Shown: positions 51,733 to 60,977, numbered from the stretch's first letter. The stretch: 64,000 bases of DNA from Silvibacterium dinghuense (GCF_004123295.1 NZ_SDMK01000003.1:124001-188000), one strand, 5' to 3'. Translations and numbers: made by a program. Notes: generated from the sequence alone by a model not told the origin.

Positions 51733-52968
51733 ATGAAGCGGGTTCGATATTCGAAGTTCACCGGCGACCTCGCCTCCGAGATCGATATGGAGGATTTGCT
51801 GAAGGCGCTCTCCGACTACATGCTCGACTCCGGCTTTTCCAACCCGTTCCAGCCCTACCAGGATCTGGAGCACACCCTGGATGACCTGCGCGAGGCACTG
51901 CGCCAGGCGCTGCTTTCCGGCGAGCTGTTCGATGAGCCGATGCAGCAGAAGATCGAGCAGCTCGAGGAGGAAGGCAAACTCGATGAGCTGATCGATCGCC
52001 TGATCGAGCGGATGCAGCAGGAGAACTACATCCGCGCTGAATCCGCGCCCGGCTCCGGCACCATCACCGAAGGCAGCGGCGAGGTAGGCTCGGCCATGGG
52101 CGGCGCACGCTTCGAGGTCACCGACAAGAGCCTCGACTTCCTCGGCTACCGGACATTGCGCGACCTGCTCGGGTCGCTGGGGAAATCGAGCGCCGGCCGC
52201 CACGATACCCGCCACTGGGCCACTGGCATTGAATCGAGCGGCGCCTCGCGCCTCTACGAGTTCGGCGATGTGCTCAATCTCGACACCACGGCCACGCTCA
52301 CCTCGGCCATTGCGCGCGAAGGGCTCACGGTGCCGCTGAACATCGCATACAGCGACCTGCACGTCCACCAGTGCGAGTACCAGAGCTCCTGCGCGACGGT
52401 GGTCATGCTCGACTGCTCGCACTCGATGATTCTTTACGGCGAGGACCGCTTTACCCCGGCCAAGAGGGTCGCCATGGCTATGGCGCACCTCATCCGCACG
52501 CAATACCCCGGCGATTCGCTTTCGTTAGTGCTTTTTCATGATTCCGCCGAAGAGCTGCCCGTCTCGCAGCTGGCGCGCGTCAAGGTCGGCCCGTGGCACA
52601 CGAACACACGCGAGGGACTGCGGGTGGCGCAGCGCATCCTCAAGGCACAGCGCACGGACATGAAGCAGATTGTGATGATTACCGACGGCAAGCCCTCGGC
52701 GCTGACGCTCGAAGACGGCCGCATCTATAAAAATGCCTTCGGACTCGATCCACTGGTGGTCAGCGAAACGCTCGAAGAGGTAGCGCGCTGCAAGCGCTCC
52801 AACATCATGATCAACACCTTCATGCTCACCTCCGACCCGATGCTGGTGGAGTTCGTGCACCAGGTTTCGGAAATGTGCCGCGGCAAGGCCTATTTCACCA
52901 CCCCCGAGACCCTGGGAGAATACCTGCTGATGGACTTTATGCAGAGGAAGTCGCGGACGATTCATTGA
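51733..52968 (+). CDS. VWA (von Willebrand A) domain protein, partner of the AAA+ ATPase
   Basis: A 411-residue protein without a signal peptide. The N-terminal half is acidic and helical ([20 protein letters not shown]). The C-terminal half is a VWA domain with the MIDAS motif DCSHS at 227-231, Thr241 in RFTPAKR and Asp in [10 protein letters not shown]. It resembles the CoxE-like/BatA-type partners of MoxR ATPases, which use the metal site to bind client proteins. The gene forms a pair with the AAA+ gene, separated by 258 bases that are mostly heptad repeats. The ribosome site comes from the last heptad. Confidence 0.92.
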   Translation: MKRVRYSKFTGDLASEIDMEDLLKALSDYMLDSGFSNPFQPYQDLEHTLDDLREALRQALLSGELFDEPMQQKIEQLEEEGKLDELIDRLIERMQQENYIRAESAPGSGTITEGSGEVGSAMGGARFEVTDKSLDFLGYRTLRDLLGSLGKSSAGRHDTRHWATGIESSGASRLYEFGDVLNLDTTATLTSAIAREGLTVPLNIAYSDLHVHQCEYQSSCATVVMLDCSHSMILYGEDRFTPAKRVAMAMAHLIRTQYPGDSLSLVLFHDSAEELPVSQLARVKVGPWHTNTREGLRVAQRILKAQRTDMKQIVMITDGKPSALTLEDGRIYKNAFGLDPLVVSETLEEVARCKRSNIMINTFMLTSDPMLVEFVHQVSEMCRGKAYFTTPETLGEYLLMDFMQRKSRTIH

Positions 52969-53172
52969 TTCTGCCGTTACAATTCCGCTGAGGCTGCAAA
53001 GCACACTGGATGGCGGCCGCATCACAGCCTGGATAGAGCAGAGCGCTTGAAAAGAACGGCCTGCGCTCCGGCAACGAGAGCGCTGAAGCCGTCGCGGCAT
53101 CGCGCTTTTGTGTAACCTTACTTCAACCCCTATAGCGCCGGCGGCATCTGCCAGCGCCCGTACGAGTGATTC

Positions 53173-53721
53173 ATGCCCCTGAGCCCGAGCAAGTCCCCGA
53201 GCAAGTCTCCCAAGAAGTCCGCCGCCCCCGCCACTGAAAAACAGTCCGGGCAGTCCACCTCTTTACGCTCTTTCGACCGCTCCCTGCCCATGATGCTGAT
53301 CCGGGCCCGCGAAGCCGTGATGCACCGCTTTCGCCCGCTCCTGCGCAGCCATGACATCACCGAGCAGCAGTGGAGAATCCTTCGCGTGCTGGCCGAAAAC
53401 AAGCACGCCGACATGCTGGAACTCTCCGTACGCTGCAATATCCAGCCGCCCAGCCTCTCCCGCACCATTCCGCTGCTCATCGAGCGCGGGCTGGTACAGC
53501 GTACCGCCCACCGCGGCGACCAGCGCCGGGTACTCGTCTCTCTGACCGCACGCGGCCGGACGCTGTTCCGTACCATGTCCGCCGAGACCGTGCGCCTCTA
53601 CCAGCAGATCGAAGAAGACCTCGGTTCCACCCGGCTGAATCGGCTTTATCGCGCTCTCGATGACGTGATGACGCTCGCACAGCCCTCCGAAGGCGCGGCG
53701 GCCCCCGACAGCGAAGATTAA
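53173..53721 (+). CDS. MarR family transcriptional regulator (HpaR-like)
   Basis: 182 residues. After a low-complexity tail, SPSKSPSKSPKKS, comes a winged helix: LLRSHDITEQQWRILRVLAEN, then MLELSVRCNIQPPSLSRTIPLL and the wing QRTAHRGDQRRVLVSLTARG. This layout resembles HpaR, the regulator of homoprotocatechuate breakdown, but no aromatic catabolic gene is near, so the target is unknown. It converges with the small receiver-like gene, with only three bases between the stops. Confidence 0.88.
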   Translation: MPLSPSKSPSKSPKKSAAPATEKQSGQSTSLRSFDRSLPMMLIRAREAVMHRFRPLLRSHDITEQQWRILRVLAENKHADMLELSVRCNIQPPSLSRTIPLLIERGLVQRTAHRGDQRRVLVSLTARGRTLFRTMSAETVRLYQQIEEDLGSTRLNRLYRALDDVMTLAQPSEGAAAPDSED

Positions 53722-53724
53722 GGC

Positions 53725-54291
53725 CTACATCGTGCGGACAGACGCGAGCGCTTGCGGAACCGTTCGTGTCCGCGCCGGCACGGCTGCCGTTTCTCCCGGC
53801 TTCATCTCGGTGAGCCTCCGCCCCAGCCGGCGTGAGAGTTCGACAATCGTGCGCAAACGCTCAGCCAGCGCAGCCGGAGCACTGGGCTCTGCGGCCGCCA
53901 GCTGACTCTGCAGCAGCAGCCCGGCCACCAGCTCACGCAGCTCGCTTTCGATCGCCTCCCCGGCGGCGCGCAGGGCTAACTCCTGCTCCCGCTGCCGGCG
54001 GTCGAGAGCAGCGCGCACCTCGCGCACCAGGCGGCCGCAGCCGGAGATGGCGAAGTTGATCTCGATAGCCAGCGCCGTCCCTGTTCCCCGTAGCAGGGTG
54101 TCCATGCCGTCCTCCGACGGGTCCAGCAGAGACTCGTCGAGGATCACCAGCGCATACTCCCGCCGGCGGAGCGCATGCAGCGCGGCGCGGCGCGTGGAGA
54201 CCGTCTCGACCTCCAGCTGAAACTGCCGCGCGAGGACGGCGGCGCACGATTCCGCGCCTTCTATGGCTGTAATCAAAAGTACCGGTTCCAT
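53725..54291 (-). CDS. Receiver-like protein with helical C-terminus, unknown
   Basis: About 188 residues. The ATG at 54291 is supported by a GGAGGGGG site. The N-terminal part, MEPVLLITAIEGAESCAAVL then LRRREYALVILDESLLDP, resembles a response-regulator receiver with Asp in ALVILDE at the phosphorylation strand. The acidic pocket and Lys at the end are not clear, so it may be a pseudo-receiver. The C-terminal half is helical (QREQELALRAAGEAIESELRELVAG), like a dimerisation helix of a kinase but with no ATPase domain. It lies 84 bases downstream of the NtrC-type gene on the same strand and probably belongs with it. Confidence 0.7.
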   Translation of the reverse strand: MEPVLLITAIEGAESCAAVLARQFQLEVETVSTRRAALHALRRREYALVILDESLLDPSEDGMDTLLRGTGTALAIEINFAISGCGRLVREVRAALDRRQREQELALRAAGEAIESELRELVAGLLLQSQLAAAEPSAPAALAERLRTIVELSRRLGRRLTEMKPGETAAVPARTRTVPQALASVRTM

Positions 54292-54375
54292 TTCCCCCTC
54301 CGTTTTCGGGCGACAAGCGTCCTTCCAGGCTGGCGCGGCAGCTACGGCCGCGATCGATGCCATCCAGGAAGCGGC

Positions 54376-55809
54376 TCATGCCCCTGCGCCGCTGATGCCG
54401 TACTCCTTGAGCTTGCGGTAAAGCGTGGTTTTGCCGATGCCCAGCAGGCGCGCCGCGCGGAGCTTGTCGCCCTTCAGATCGCGCAGCGCTCCCAGGATGG
54501 CCTGCCGCTCGAGCTCGGCCAGAGGCTGCACCGCCTGCTCGACATGCGCGGGCTCGGGAGCCTTGCTCCGGTCGACCTCCGTCCGATAGGCATGCAGCCG
54601 GAAATCCTGCAGCTGGGTGGGAAGATCGCCGATGTGCAGTATGGGACCGGTCGAAAGCGTGCAAGCCCGCTCGACCGAGTTCTCCAGCTCCCGTACATTC
54701 CCCGGCCAGGCGTAATCGCTCATGATGCGCAGAGCATCGTCGCTGAGCACATACCGCTGCTTGCGCTGCCGACTGTTCCGCTCCAGAAAGTGCGCCGCCA
54801 GCAGGGGAATATCCTCACGCCGCTCGCGCAGCGGAGGAATCCGCAGGCTGACCACGTTGAGCCGGTAATAAAGATCGCGCCGGAAGCGGCCCTGCTCGAC
54901 CATCGTCGTCAGATCCCGGCTCGTGGCCGCCAGGATGCGTGCCTGGAACGGCACCGGCTGCGCGCTGCCGATCGGACGCATCTCCTTCTCCTGCAGGGCA
55001 CGGAGCAGCTTCACCTGCAGATCCAGGGTCAGCTCGCCCACCTCGTCCAGAAAGACGGTTCCGCCCTGCGCCATGGCGAGCAGGCCATCCCTGGACCTCG
55101 TTGCCCCGTTCATGCCGCCTTTGACATAGCCGAAGAGCTCGCTCTCGATCAGGGCCGGCACCAGCGAGCCGCAATCCACGGGCAGAAAGGGCCTGGCGGC
55201 ATTCGGACCGTGGGCATGGATAGCCCGCGCCACCAGCTCCTTGCCGGTGCCGCTTTCTCCCAGGATCAGGACAGGATGCGAGGTCTGGGCCACCTTGGAA
55301 AGAATGCGGTACAGCTTTTCCATCTCCGCGCTGTTGCCGACAATCACCGAAAGGCCGGACTGCTGACGCATGCGCTCGCGCAACACGCGGCTGGCCGCAT
55401 CCACTCTCCGGCGCTCGGCGATCCGCTCGAGAATGGCCGTCAGGTCTTCGGCCAGAAAGGGCTTGCTCAGGTAATCGGTGGCGCCGCTGCGCATGGCCTC
55501 GACCGCGGAGGTCACCGTGGCGAAGGCCGTCATGACGATCACCGCGATCTCCGGCTGCAGCAGCTTGATCTCTTCGATGAGCTCGATGCCGTTGCGCCCG
55601 TCGCTGCCCCGTTTCAGGTCGATGAGCAGGATGTCGGCACCGCCGGCGCGCAGCAGGCTCCGCGCCGCCTCGATGTCGGCTACGCCGCGGACCGGATAGC
55701 CACGTGCGGCAACAATCTCGCAGCAGGCCGTGCGGACAGCAGCATCTTCATCCACCACTAAGAGATGGAGCTTACCGGCTGGCTCGAAAGCAAGCGCCGG
55801 CGATGACAT
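54376..55809 (-). CDS. NtrC-type response regulator (receiver, AAA+, Fis HTH) with aberrant GAFTGA loop
   Basis: About 477 residues. The receiver has Asp20, Asp64 (LLIDLKRG), Thr94 and Lys116 (LSKPF), so it can be phosphorylated. The AAA+ domain has GESGTGK (184-190) and DEVGEL (255-260). The L1 loop reads GGMNGA (231-236) where sigma-54 activators have GAFTGA. The Fis helix-turn-helix is at the C-terminus (DKLRAARLLGIGKTTLYRKLKEYGI, cited by RLLGIGKTTLYRKL). The start could be 55809, 55833 or 55863, because a 24-bp repeat duplicates the start codon. No histidine kinase is adjacent; the small receiver-like gene follows. Confidence 0.88.
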   Translation of the reverse strand: MSSPALAFEPAGKLHLLVVDEDAAVRTACCEIVAARGYPVRGVADIEAARSLLRAGGADILLIDLKRGSDGRNGIELIEEIKLLQPEIAVIVMTAFATVTSAVEAMRSGATDYLSKPFLAEDLTAILERIAERRRVDAASRVLRERMRQQSGLSVIVGNSAEMEKLYRILSKVAQTSHPVLILGESGTGKELVARAIHAHGPNAARPFLPVDCGSLVPALIESELFGYVKGGMNGATRSRDGLLAMAQGGTVFLDEVGELTLDLQVKLLRALQEKEMRPIGSAQPVPFQARILAATSRDLTTMVEQGRFRRDLYYRLNVVSLRIPPLRERREDIPLLAAHFLERNSRQRKQRYVLSDDALRIMSDYAWPGNVRELENSVERACTLSTGPILHIGDLPTQLQDFRLHAYRTEVDRSKAPEPAHVEQAVQPLAELERQAILGALRDLKGDKLRAARLLGIGKTTLYRKLKEYGISGAGA

Positions 55810-55851
55810 AGTCAATCGTTCCGGTAGTGACATAGTCGGTCGTTCGGGTAA
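55804..55851. repeat. 24-bp tandem duplication at the NtrC start codon
   Basis: Units at 55804-55827 and 55828-55851 (each starting TGACATAGTC) match at about 20 of 24 bases. Each contains an in-frame ATG TCA for the minus-strand gene. Confidence 0.75.
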
Positions 55852-56088
55852 AGTTGCGAACATTGTGGCATCCTCCCTCGTGGCGCGTCAGCCGGAAAAA
55901 TGCAGCGAAGCCATCCTTTTATGAATCTTCGGTAATCGCGCTGCCTGAAATTCCTGCACGAGAATGACCGGATTGGGGTTCGATTCCTGAATTTGCACAC
56001 ATGAGAGGAATCAAAGAACGATGCGGCTCTGCCGCGCCACGCCGCCGGCGCAAAACCCGTCCCCCCAAAACCCGTACAATGACGAGCG

Positions 56089-56853
56089 ATGACACAGAGC
56101 ACGCCATTCTTCCGTACCGAGGGCCGCAAGCCCTCCGATCTCCGCACTATCCGCCTTACGCCCAACTTTGTCGCCACCGCCGAAGGCTCCATCCTGATCG
56201 AGGCCGGCAACACCCGCGTCCTCTGCAACGCCACGGTCGAGCAGGGCGTTCCCGGCTGGCTGCGCAACAGCGGCCGGGGCTGGGTGACCGCCGAATACGG
56301 CATGCTGCCCCGCGCCACCCTGACCCGCACGGCGCGCGAGAGCGAGCGCGGCAAGGTGGGAGGCCGCACCCACGAGATTCAGCGCCTGATCGGCCGCTCG
56401 CTGCGCGCCGTTGTGGATATGCAGGCGCTCGGCGAGCGCACCGTCATCCTGGACTGCGATGTTCTCCAGGCCGACGGGGGCACCCGTACCGCGGCCATTA
56501 CCGGAGCCTGCGCGGCGCTCGCGATTGCGTTTGAACGCATGGTCTCGACCGGCGCGCTCAAGGCATCGCCGCTGAAGCAGCTGGTGGCCGCCACCTCGGT
56601 CGGCATCGTGGAAGACACGGTTCTGCTCGACCTGGCCTATGAAGAGGATTCGCAGGCCGAGGTGGACATGAATGTCGTGATGACCGAGGACGGCGGGCTG
56701 GTCGAGGTCCAGGCCACGGCCGAGCGCCAGGCCTTCCCCCGCGCCCGCATGCTGGAGATGATGGATTATGCCGAGGCCGGCATCCGCCAGCTGCTGGAGC
56801 GGCAGCGCGAGGTCATCGCCGCCGAGGCCGCCCTGCGTGCCGGCACGAAATAG
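56089..56853 (+). CDS. rph: Ribonuclease PH
   Basis: A 254-residue phosphorolytic 3'-5' exoribonuclease that trims tRNA 3' ends. GRKPSDLRTIRLTPNF is the family start, VEQGVPGWLRNSGRGWVTAEYGMLPRAT holds the Arg residues that bind phosphate, and RTHEIQRLIGRSLR is the diagnostic motif. The C-terminal part ends with EVIAAEAAL. The common partner, an XTP/dITP pyrophosphatase gene, is not adjacent. Cytoplasmic, complete and undamaged. Confidence 0.97.
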   Translation: MTQSTPFFRTEGRKPSDLRTIRLTPNFVATAEGSILIEAGNTRVLCNATVEQGVPGWLRNSGRGWVTAEYGMLPRATLTRTARESERGKVGGRTHEIQRLIGRSLRAVVDMQALGERTVILDCDVLQADGGTRTAAITGACAALAIAFERMVSTGALKASPLKQLVAATSVGIVEDTVLLDLAYEEDSQAEVDMNVVMTEDGGLVEVQATAERQAFPRARMLEMMDYAEAGIRQLLERQREVIAAEAALRAGTK

Positions 56854-56979
56854 CACAAATCCCCGGCCGCAAATCCCGGGGACACGAGTCGAGTTAGAAT
56901 AGGGCCGCATCTAAACTGCTAGAAGCGGAAGACAATCCATTTCGAACCATCTGACACAGCAAGGAGCAGGAGAAAAACA

Positions 56980-57990
56980 ATGTCGACGAAGCTCACCCCC
57001 GGCAAGCTCGAAGGTCTGAAGGCGGTATCCGACAAGCGCGGCGTCATCGCTGCCGCAGCCATGGACCAGCGCGGCTCGCTCAGGAAATCGCTGGCCAAGG
57101 AAAAGGGAGTCGCCGATGTTCCCGACTCCGCGCTCATCGAGTTCAAGGAGCTGGTCACGGAGGTGCTGACGAAGCATGCCTCGGCCATCCTGCTCGATCC
57201 GGAATTCGGCCTGCCCGCGGCGAAGAGGCGCAATGGCAAGGGTCTGCTGCTGGCCTATGAGAAGACCGGCTACGATGCCGCCACGCCCGGCCGTCTGCCC
57301 GACCTGCTCGATGTCTGGTCGGTGCGCCGCCTGAAGGAAGCCGGCGCCGACTGCATCAAAATCCTGCTCTATTACACGCCCTTCGAGAAGTCGCACATCA
57401 ACGATCTGAAGCATGCGTGGGTGGAGCGCATCGGCGACGAGTGCCTCGCGCACGACATTCCCTTCTTCCTGGAGACGGTCGGCTACGACGTGCACGGCGA
57501 GAGCGAGAAGAGCCTCGGCTATGCGAAGCGCAAGCCGGAGATTGTCACCGGATCGATGGAGGAGTTCGGCAAAGCGCGCTACGGCGTCGATGTGCTGAAG
57601 GTCGAGGTTCCGATCCAGATGGAGTTCGTCGCCGGCACCAGGGCGTTCAAGGGGGAACAGGCCTATACCCGCGCAGAAGCCCTTGAGCACTTCCGTCTCG
57701 CCGCCTCCTCGACGCACAAGCCCTTCATCTATCTCTCGGCCGGCGTCTCGAACCCGGTCTTCATCGAAACCCTCGAGCTCGCTGCCGAGAGCGGCACCAG
57801 CTTCAACGGCGTCCTCTGCGGCCGCGCGACCTGGAAGGACGGCATCGCGATCTACGCCAAGCATGGCGCCCGCGCCTTCGAGGAGTGGCTCAACACGGTC
57901 GGCGTCGAGAACATCGAGAACGTGAACAAGGCCCTGAAGGCTGCCTCGTCGTGGTACGAGAAGGTGGGCCTGAGCCCGGCCACGGTGTAA
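56980..57990 (+). CDS. Tagatose 1,6-bisphosphate aldolase-like (LacD family)
   Basis: A 336-residue TIM-barrel aldolase of the LacD/class I type. AMDQRGSLRKSL near residue 28 and ILLDPEFGLPAA near 70 are characteristic, as is the DCIKILLYYTPFE segment with the likely Schiff-base region KVEVPIQM. It cleaves tagatose 1,6-bisphosphate, and possibly fructose bisphosphate, to two trioses. No other tagatose genes (lacA to lacC) are near, so it may serve as a general sugar-phosphate aldolase. A good AAGGAGCAGGAG leader precedes the start, and a strong terminator follows. Confidence 0.88.
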   Translation: MSTKLTPGKLEGLKAVSDKRGVIAAAAMDQRGSLRKSLAKEKGVADVPDSALIEFKELVTEVLTKHASAILLDPEFGLPAAKRRNGKGLLLAYEKTGYDAATPGRLPDLLDVWSVRRLKEAGADCIKILLYYTPFEKSHINDLKHAWVERIGDECLAHDIPFFLETVGYDVHGESEKSLGYAKRKPEIVTGSMEEFGKARYGVDVLKVEVPIQMEFVAGTRAFKGEQAYTRAEALEHFRLAASSTHKPFIYLSAGVSNPVFIETLELAAESGTSFNGVLCGRATWKDGIAIYAKHGARAFEEWLNTVGVENIENVNKALKAASSWYEKVGLSPATV

Positions 57991-58012
57991 AGCTCCCCAA
58001 CCGCGAACCAAG

Positions 58013-58048
58013 AAAAAGCCCCGCTTCTTATCAGAAGCGGGGCTTTTT
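58013..58048 (+). terminator. Intrinsic terminator after the aldolase gene
   Basis: A 16-bp perfect stem: 58013-58028 pairs with 58033-58048, loop TATC, and the 3' arm ends in five T. The 5' arm begins with five A, so it can also terminate minus-strand transcripts. Confidence 0.92.
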
Positions 58049-58173
58049 GTTTGCGATTCCTTTGCCCTCCGGGCATCTGCGTCACGGCCTTGCTATCGAA
58101 ACGATTCTGGATGAGTGCCTTGTTCTGTTGGCAGCATCTGACATGGCGCTCCCCCTGCGGATTTGCGAAGGAA

Positions 58174-59178
58174 CTAATCTGCGACCGTGATGACGACCTT
58201 GCCTTTCGCGCGCCCAGTCTCGACATAAGCCAGCGCTTCACCTGTCTTCTCGAACGGGAACACCCTGTCGACGACTGGCCGGATAACGCCGGATTCGATC
58301 AGGGATGTAACCTCGCTAAGATGCTGCCCCTGTGCGCGCATAAACAGGAAGGAGTAACGAACGCCAAGGGCCTTTGCCTTTTTCCGTACCCCTCGGCTCA
58401 GCAGGCGCATAACCAGCTTCAGAAAAGGGTTCAGGCCGAATGCTTCGGCGAAAGCAGGATCGGGTGGGCCAGAGATAGAGATGAGCTGACCGCCAGGCTT
58501 GAGCACACGTAGAGACTTCTCGAGTGTCTTTGCATCTTGACTATTCAACACGAGATCATAGTCTGATAGAACTTTCTCGAAATCCTGCCTCTTGTAGTCG
58601 ATGACCACATCTGCGCCAAGACTTTTCACCAGATCGGCATTCTTCGCGCTCGTCGTCGTCGCAACTGTCGCACCAAGATGCTTGGCGAGTTGAATAGCAA
58701 TCGCTCCTACACCGCCAGATCCTGCCTGAATAAAGACCTTCTGACCGGGCTGCACCTTCGCAACCTCAACCAGTGCCTGCCATGCAGTCAGCGACACCAG
58801 TGGGATGGACGCCGCTTCCACCATGCCAAGGTTCCTGGGCTTCAACGCAACGTCGGCCTCATCCGTGGCAATGAATTCGGCGAATGTGCCGACCCTATGA
58901 TCGCGCGGCCGTGCATAAACCGCATCACCTACCTTGAACTTCCTGACCTTGGGCCCGGTCTTTACAACCGTTCCGGCGACATCATGTCCCAGAACGAACG
59001 GCGGACGATACGGAAGAAGAAGCTTGAACTCACCATCCCTGACTTTCGAGTCCAGCAGGTTCACAGCCGCGGCCTGAATCCTGATCAGGACATCGTTGTC
59101 TTGCAACTTCGGTTCTGGCACGTTGACCAAAGCCAGCGCGCCCTTCTTTTTGTACTTGTCAACGACGAATGCCTTCAC
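58174..59178 (-). CDS. NADP-dependent zinc-free alcohol dehydrogenase / quinone oxidoreductase
   Basis: About 334 residues of the medium-chain dehydrogenase family. A GTG start at 59178 is chosen because GGAG lies seven bases upstream and the product (VKAFVVDKY...) begins like the family. GHDVAGTVVKTGP is in the catalytic domain and the cofactor motif is AGSGGVGAIAIQLAK. The structural-zinc Cys cluster is absent. It reduces a quinone or enone with NADPH. It is the last gene of a three-gene unit and overlaps the hydrolase gene by 20 bases. Confidence 0.9.
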   Translation of the reverse strand: MKAFVVDKYKKKGALALVNVPEPKLQDNDVLIRIQAAAVNLLDSKVRDGEFKLLLPYRPPFVLGHDVAGTVVKTGPKVRKFKVGDAVYARPRDHRVGTFAEFIATDEADVALKPRNLGMVEAASIPLVSLTAWQALVEVAKVQPGQKVFIQAGSGGVGAIAIQLAKHLGATVATTTSAKNADLVKSLGADVVIDYKRQDFEKVLSDYDLVLNSQDAKTLEKSLRVLKPGGQLISISGPPDPAFAEAFGLNPFLKLVMRLLSRGVRKKAKALGVRYSFLFMRAQGQHLSEVTSLIESGVIRPVVDRVFPFEKTGEALAYVETGRAKGKVVITVAD

Positions 59179-60088
59179 CGACGTTCTCCAATCCAACGTT
59201 AGTAACGTTCTCAGATTTGCCCAGGAATGTGAGAGCTTTGGGCACAAAATCAGCGTGATACTGAAAAATCCCGCCATGGCCGGCGTCTTCGTAGATCACA
59301 AGTTGCGAGCCCGGAATACGCCGCGCCATGTCGATGCTATTCGCGGTCGGGACCATCACGTCATGGTCACCATTTGCTATCAGAACCGGGATCGCAATGC
59401 GCTCGAGGTTTTGAGGCTGCTGCCTGCCCCATGCCTTGATCGCCTTGAGTTGCCGAAGGAAAGCATTGGGCGTCGGGCCTTTGTCTCTGCCTGCTTTGCG
59501 TTCCTTCAACCGCTTCAGAAAAACCTTCGCAGCGCGGCGGCCGTTAGCCGAAGAGGTGAAGAACAGATAGGACTTCGGGTCACGGAGTGTCAACAGAGCC
59601 TTGATCATCCGCGGCCAGGAGACCGCTCCCACCCTCTCGATGCCTTCTCCACCCGCTGGACCGGTTCCGGTCAGGATGAGCTTTCGCACCAAGCCGGGAG
59701 CCTTCAGCACGATATCCTGCGCTACAAATCCTCCGAGCGAAAAGCCGAGCAGATCAACTTTTTCGAAACCCAGCGCTCGAATCAGAGCAACTGTGTCGCT
59801 CGCCATTTCGTCGATGGTCACAGGAGCCTTCCCTCCGGACGCACCGATACCCCGATAGTCAGTTGCGATAACGCGATGCCTGCTGGCAAGGCCGTCCACA
59901 ATCCTCGGATCGAAGTTATCCAGTACCGCGCCCCAGTGGTTGAGGAGAATCAGCGGCACCCCGCTCCTGGGTCCAACATCACGGTAGGCGAAAGCCGTTT
60001 CCTTGACGCGGATAGAGAGATTCGGCGCCTCAACATAACGCTCGCCCGATCCGAAATTGTTGCGAGAACTTCCCATTGTTTGCTCCAC
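59159..60088 (-). CDS. Alpha/beta hydrolase
   Basis: A 309-residue hydrolase of the AB_hydrolase_1 family. The oxyanion region is ILLNHWGAVLDNF, the nucleophile Ser lies in LLGFSLGGF, the acid is probably the first Asp in IANGDHDVMVP, and the His is in DAGHGGIF. Cytoplasmic. The substrate is unknown; relatives include haloperoxidase-like esterases. It is the middle gene between the SDR (6 bases away) and the alcohol dehydrogenase (overlap), which argues for a shared small-molecule pathway under the divergent TetR. Confidence 0.9.
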   Translation of the reverse strand: MEQTMGSSRNNFGSGERYVEAPNLSIRVKETAFAYRDVGPRSGVPLILLNHWGAVLDNFDPRIVDGLASRHRVIATDYRGIGASGGKAPVTIDEMASDTVALIRALGFEKVDLLGFSLGGFVAQDIVLKAPGLVRKLILTGTGPAGGEGIERVGAVSWPRMIKALLTLRDPKSYLFFTSSANGRRAAKVFLKRLKERKAGRDKGPTPNAFLRQLKAIKAWGRQQPQNLERIAIPVLIANGDHDVMVPTANSIDMARRIPGSQLVIYEDAGHGGIFQYHADFVPKALTFLGKSENVTNVGLENVGEGIRR

Positions 60089-60094
60089 GGCTTG

Positions 60095-60922
60095 TTACGC
60101 CAATCCGAATTGCTTCCGCAAGATTGTGTCGAAGAGAGACCGAGGGAGAAAACGCCTTGCGAAGGAGACCTGCCGCGCAGCCTTGCCGGAGGCATAGCGC
60201 AGACGAGGAGTCTTTTCGCTTGCCGCCAGCACGATCGTCTCCGCCACACTTTCCGCTGTATCCGCAACCGTCATCGCGCGCCCAAATGCGGCAAGATATC
60301 TGGTGCGACTCGCCTCATAGGCACTCAGCGGCCTGTCTGCCTGGGCGGAACTCGATTCGAACGAGGTCTTCGTAGCCGCGGGCTCGATGACCGCGACACG
60401 TACACCGAACTCACGCACCTCGTGATCGAGCGATTCGGAATAGCCCTCAAGAGCGTGTTTCGTTCCGGAATAGTAGGCGCTAAAGGGGGCCGGGATCAGT
60501 CCCAGTGCGGACCCTACATTGAGGATGCGTCCACTACGCTGCCCGCGCATGATCGGCAGGACCGCATTCGTCACGCGAACCACACCGTGGAAATTGGTCT
60601 CAAATAGACCTCGGACTTGCTCGATCGAGCTTTCTTCCGCTGCGCCTGTGACTCCGAAACCTGCATTGTTGACGAGCAGATCGATACGACCGAGTTCAGC
60701 GTCCGCCAGGGCAACAGTCGCCGCGACCGATCCATCGGAGGTGACATCGCACGCAATCATCCGGATACCTTCGCGCACCTCGTCAGGCTTGGCGCTGCGA
60801 CTTGTTCCAATCACCCGGTAGCCTGCCTTTATCAGTGCCAAGGCTGCCGCCTTGCCAATGCCGGTCGACGCTCCCGTGATCAACGCAGTTTTCTGAGATG
60901 CCTGCTGTCCTGTCATCGTCAT
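60095..60922 (-). CDS. SDR family oxidoreductase
   Basis: A 275-residue short-chain dehydrogenase. The cofactor motif is TGASTGIG (about 17-24), NNAG is central, Ser in VGSALGLIP and Tyr/Lys in YYSGTKHAL are the catalytic residues. It belongs to the longer 'classical' group seen in SDRs acting on lipids or steroids. It is the first gene of the SDR, hydrolase, dehydrogenase operon, divergent from a TetR gene. Confidence 0.92.
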   Translation of the reverse strand: MTMTGQQASQKTALITGASTGIGKAAALALIKAGYRVIGTSRSAKPDEVREGIRMIACDVTSDGSVAATVALADAELGRIDLLVNNAGFGVTGAAEESSIEQVRGLFETNFHGVVRVTNAVLPIMRGQRSGRILNVGSALGLIPAPFSAYYSGTKHALEGYSESLDHEVREFGVRVAVIEPAATKTSFESSSAQADRPLSAYEASRTRYLAAFGRAMTVADTAESVAETIVLAASEKTPRLRYASGKAARQVSFARRFLPRSLFDTILRKQFGLA

Positions 60923-60945
60923 TCGTCCTTATTTTTGATCATTAT

Positions 60946-60977
60946 ATTACGATCATAATTTATAATTACAATCATAA
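60946..60977. promoter_or_regulatory. Direct repeats in the SDR/TetR divergent gap (candidate operator)
   Basis: ATTACGATCATAA (60946-60958) and ATTACAATCATAA (60965-60977) are direct repeats with one mismatch and a 19-bp period, in a very A/T-rich gap of 88 bases. A TGATC/GATCA inverted pair also lies nearby (about 60936-60955). One or both may bind the TetR protein. Confidence 0.55.

Noticed and set aside
54175-55761. A 528-codon plus frame antisense to the NtrC-like gene
   Set aside because: Shadow frame; product is His/Arg/Gln-rich, and the opposite strand encodes a clear three-domain regulator.
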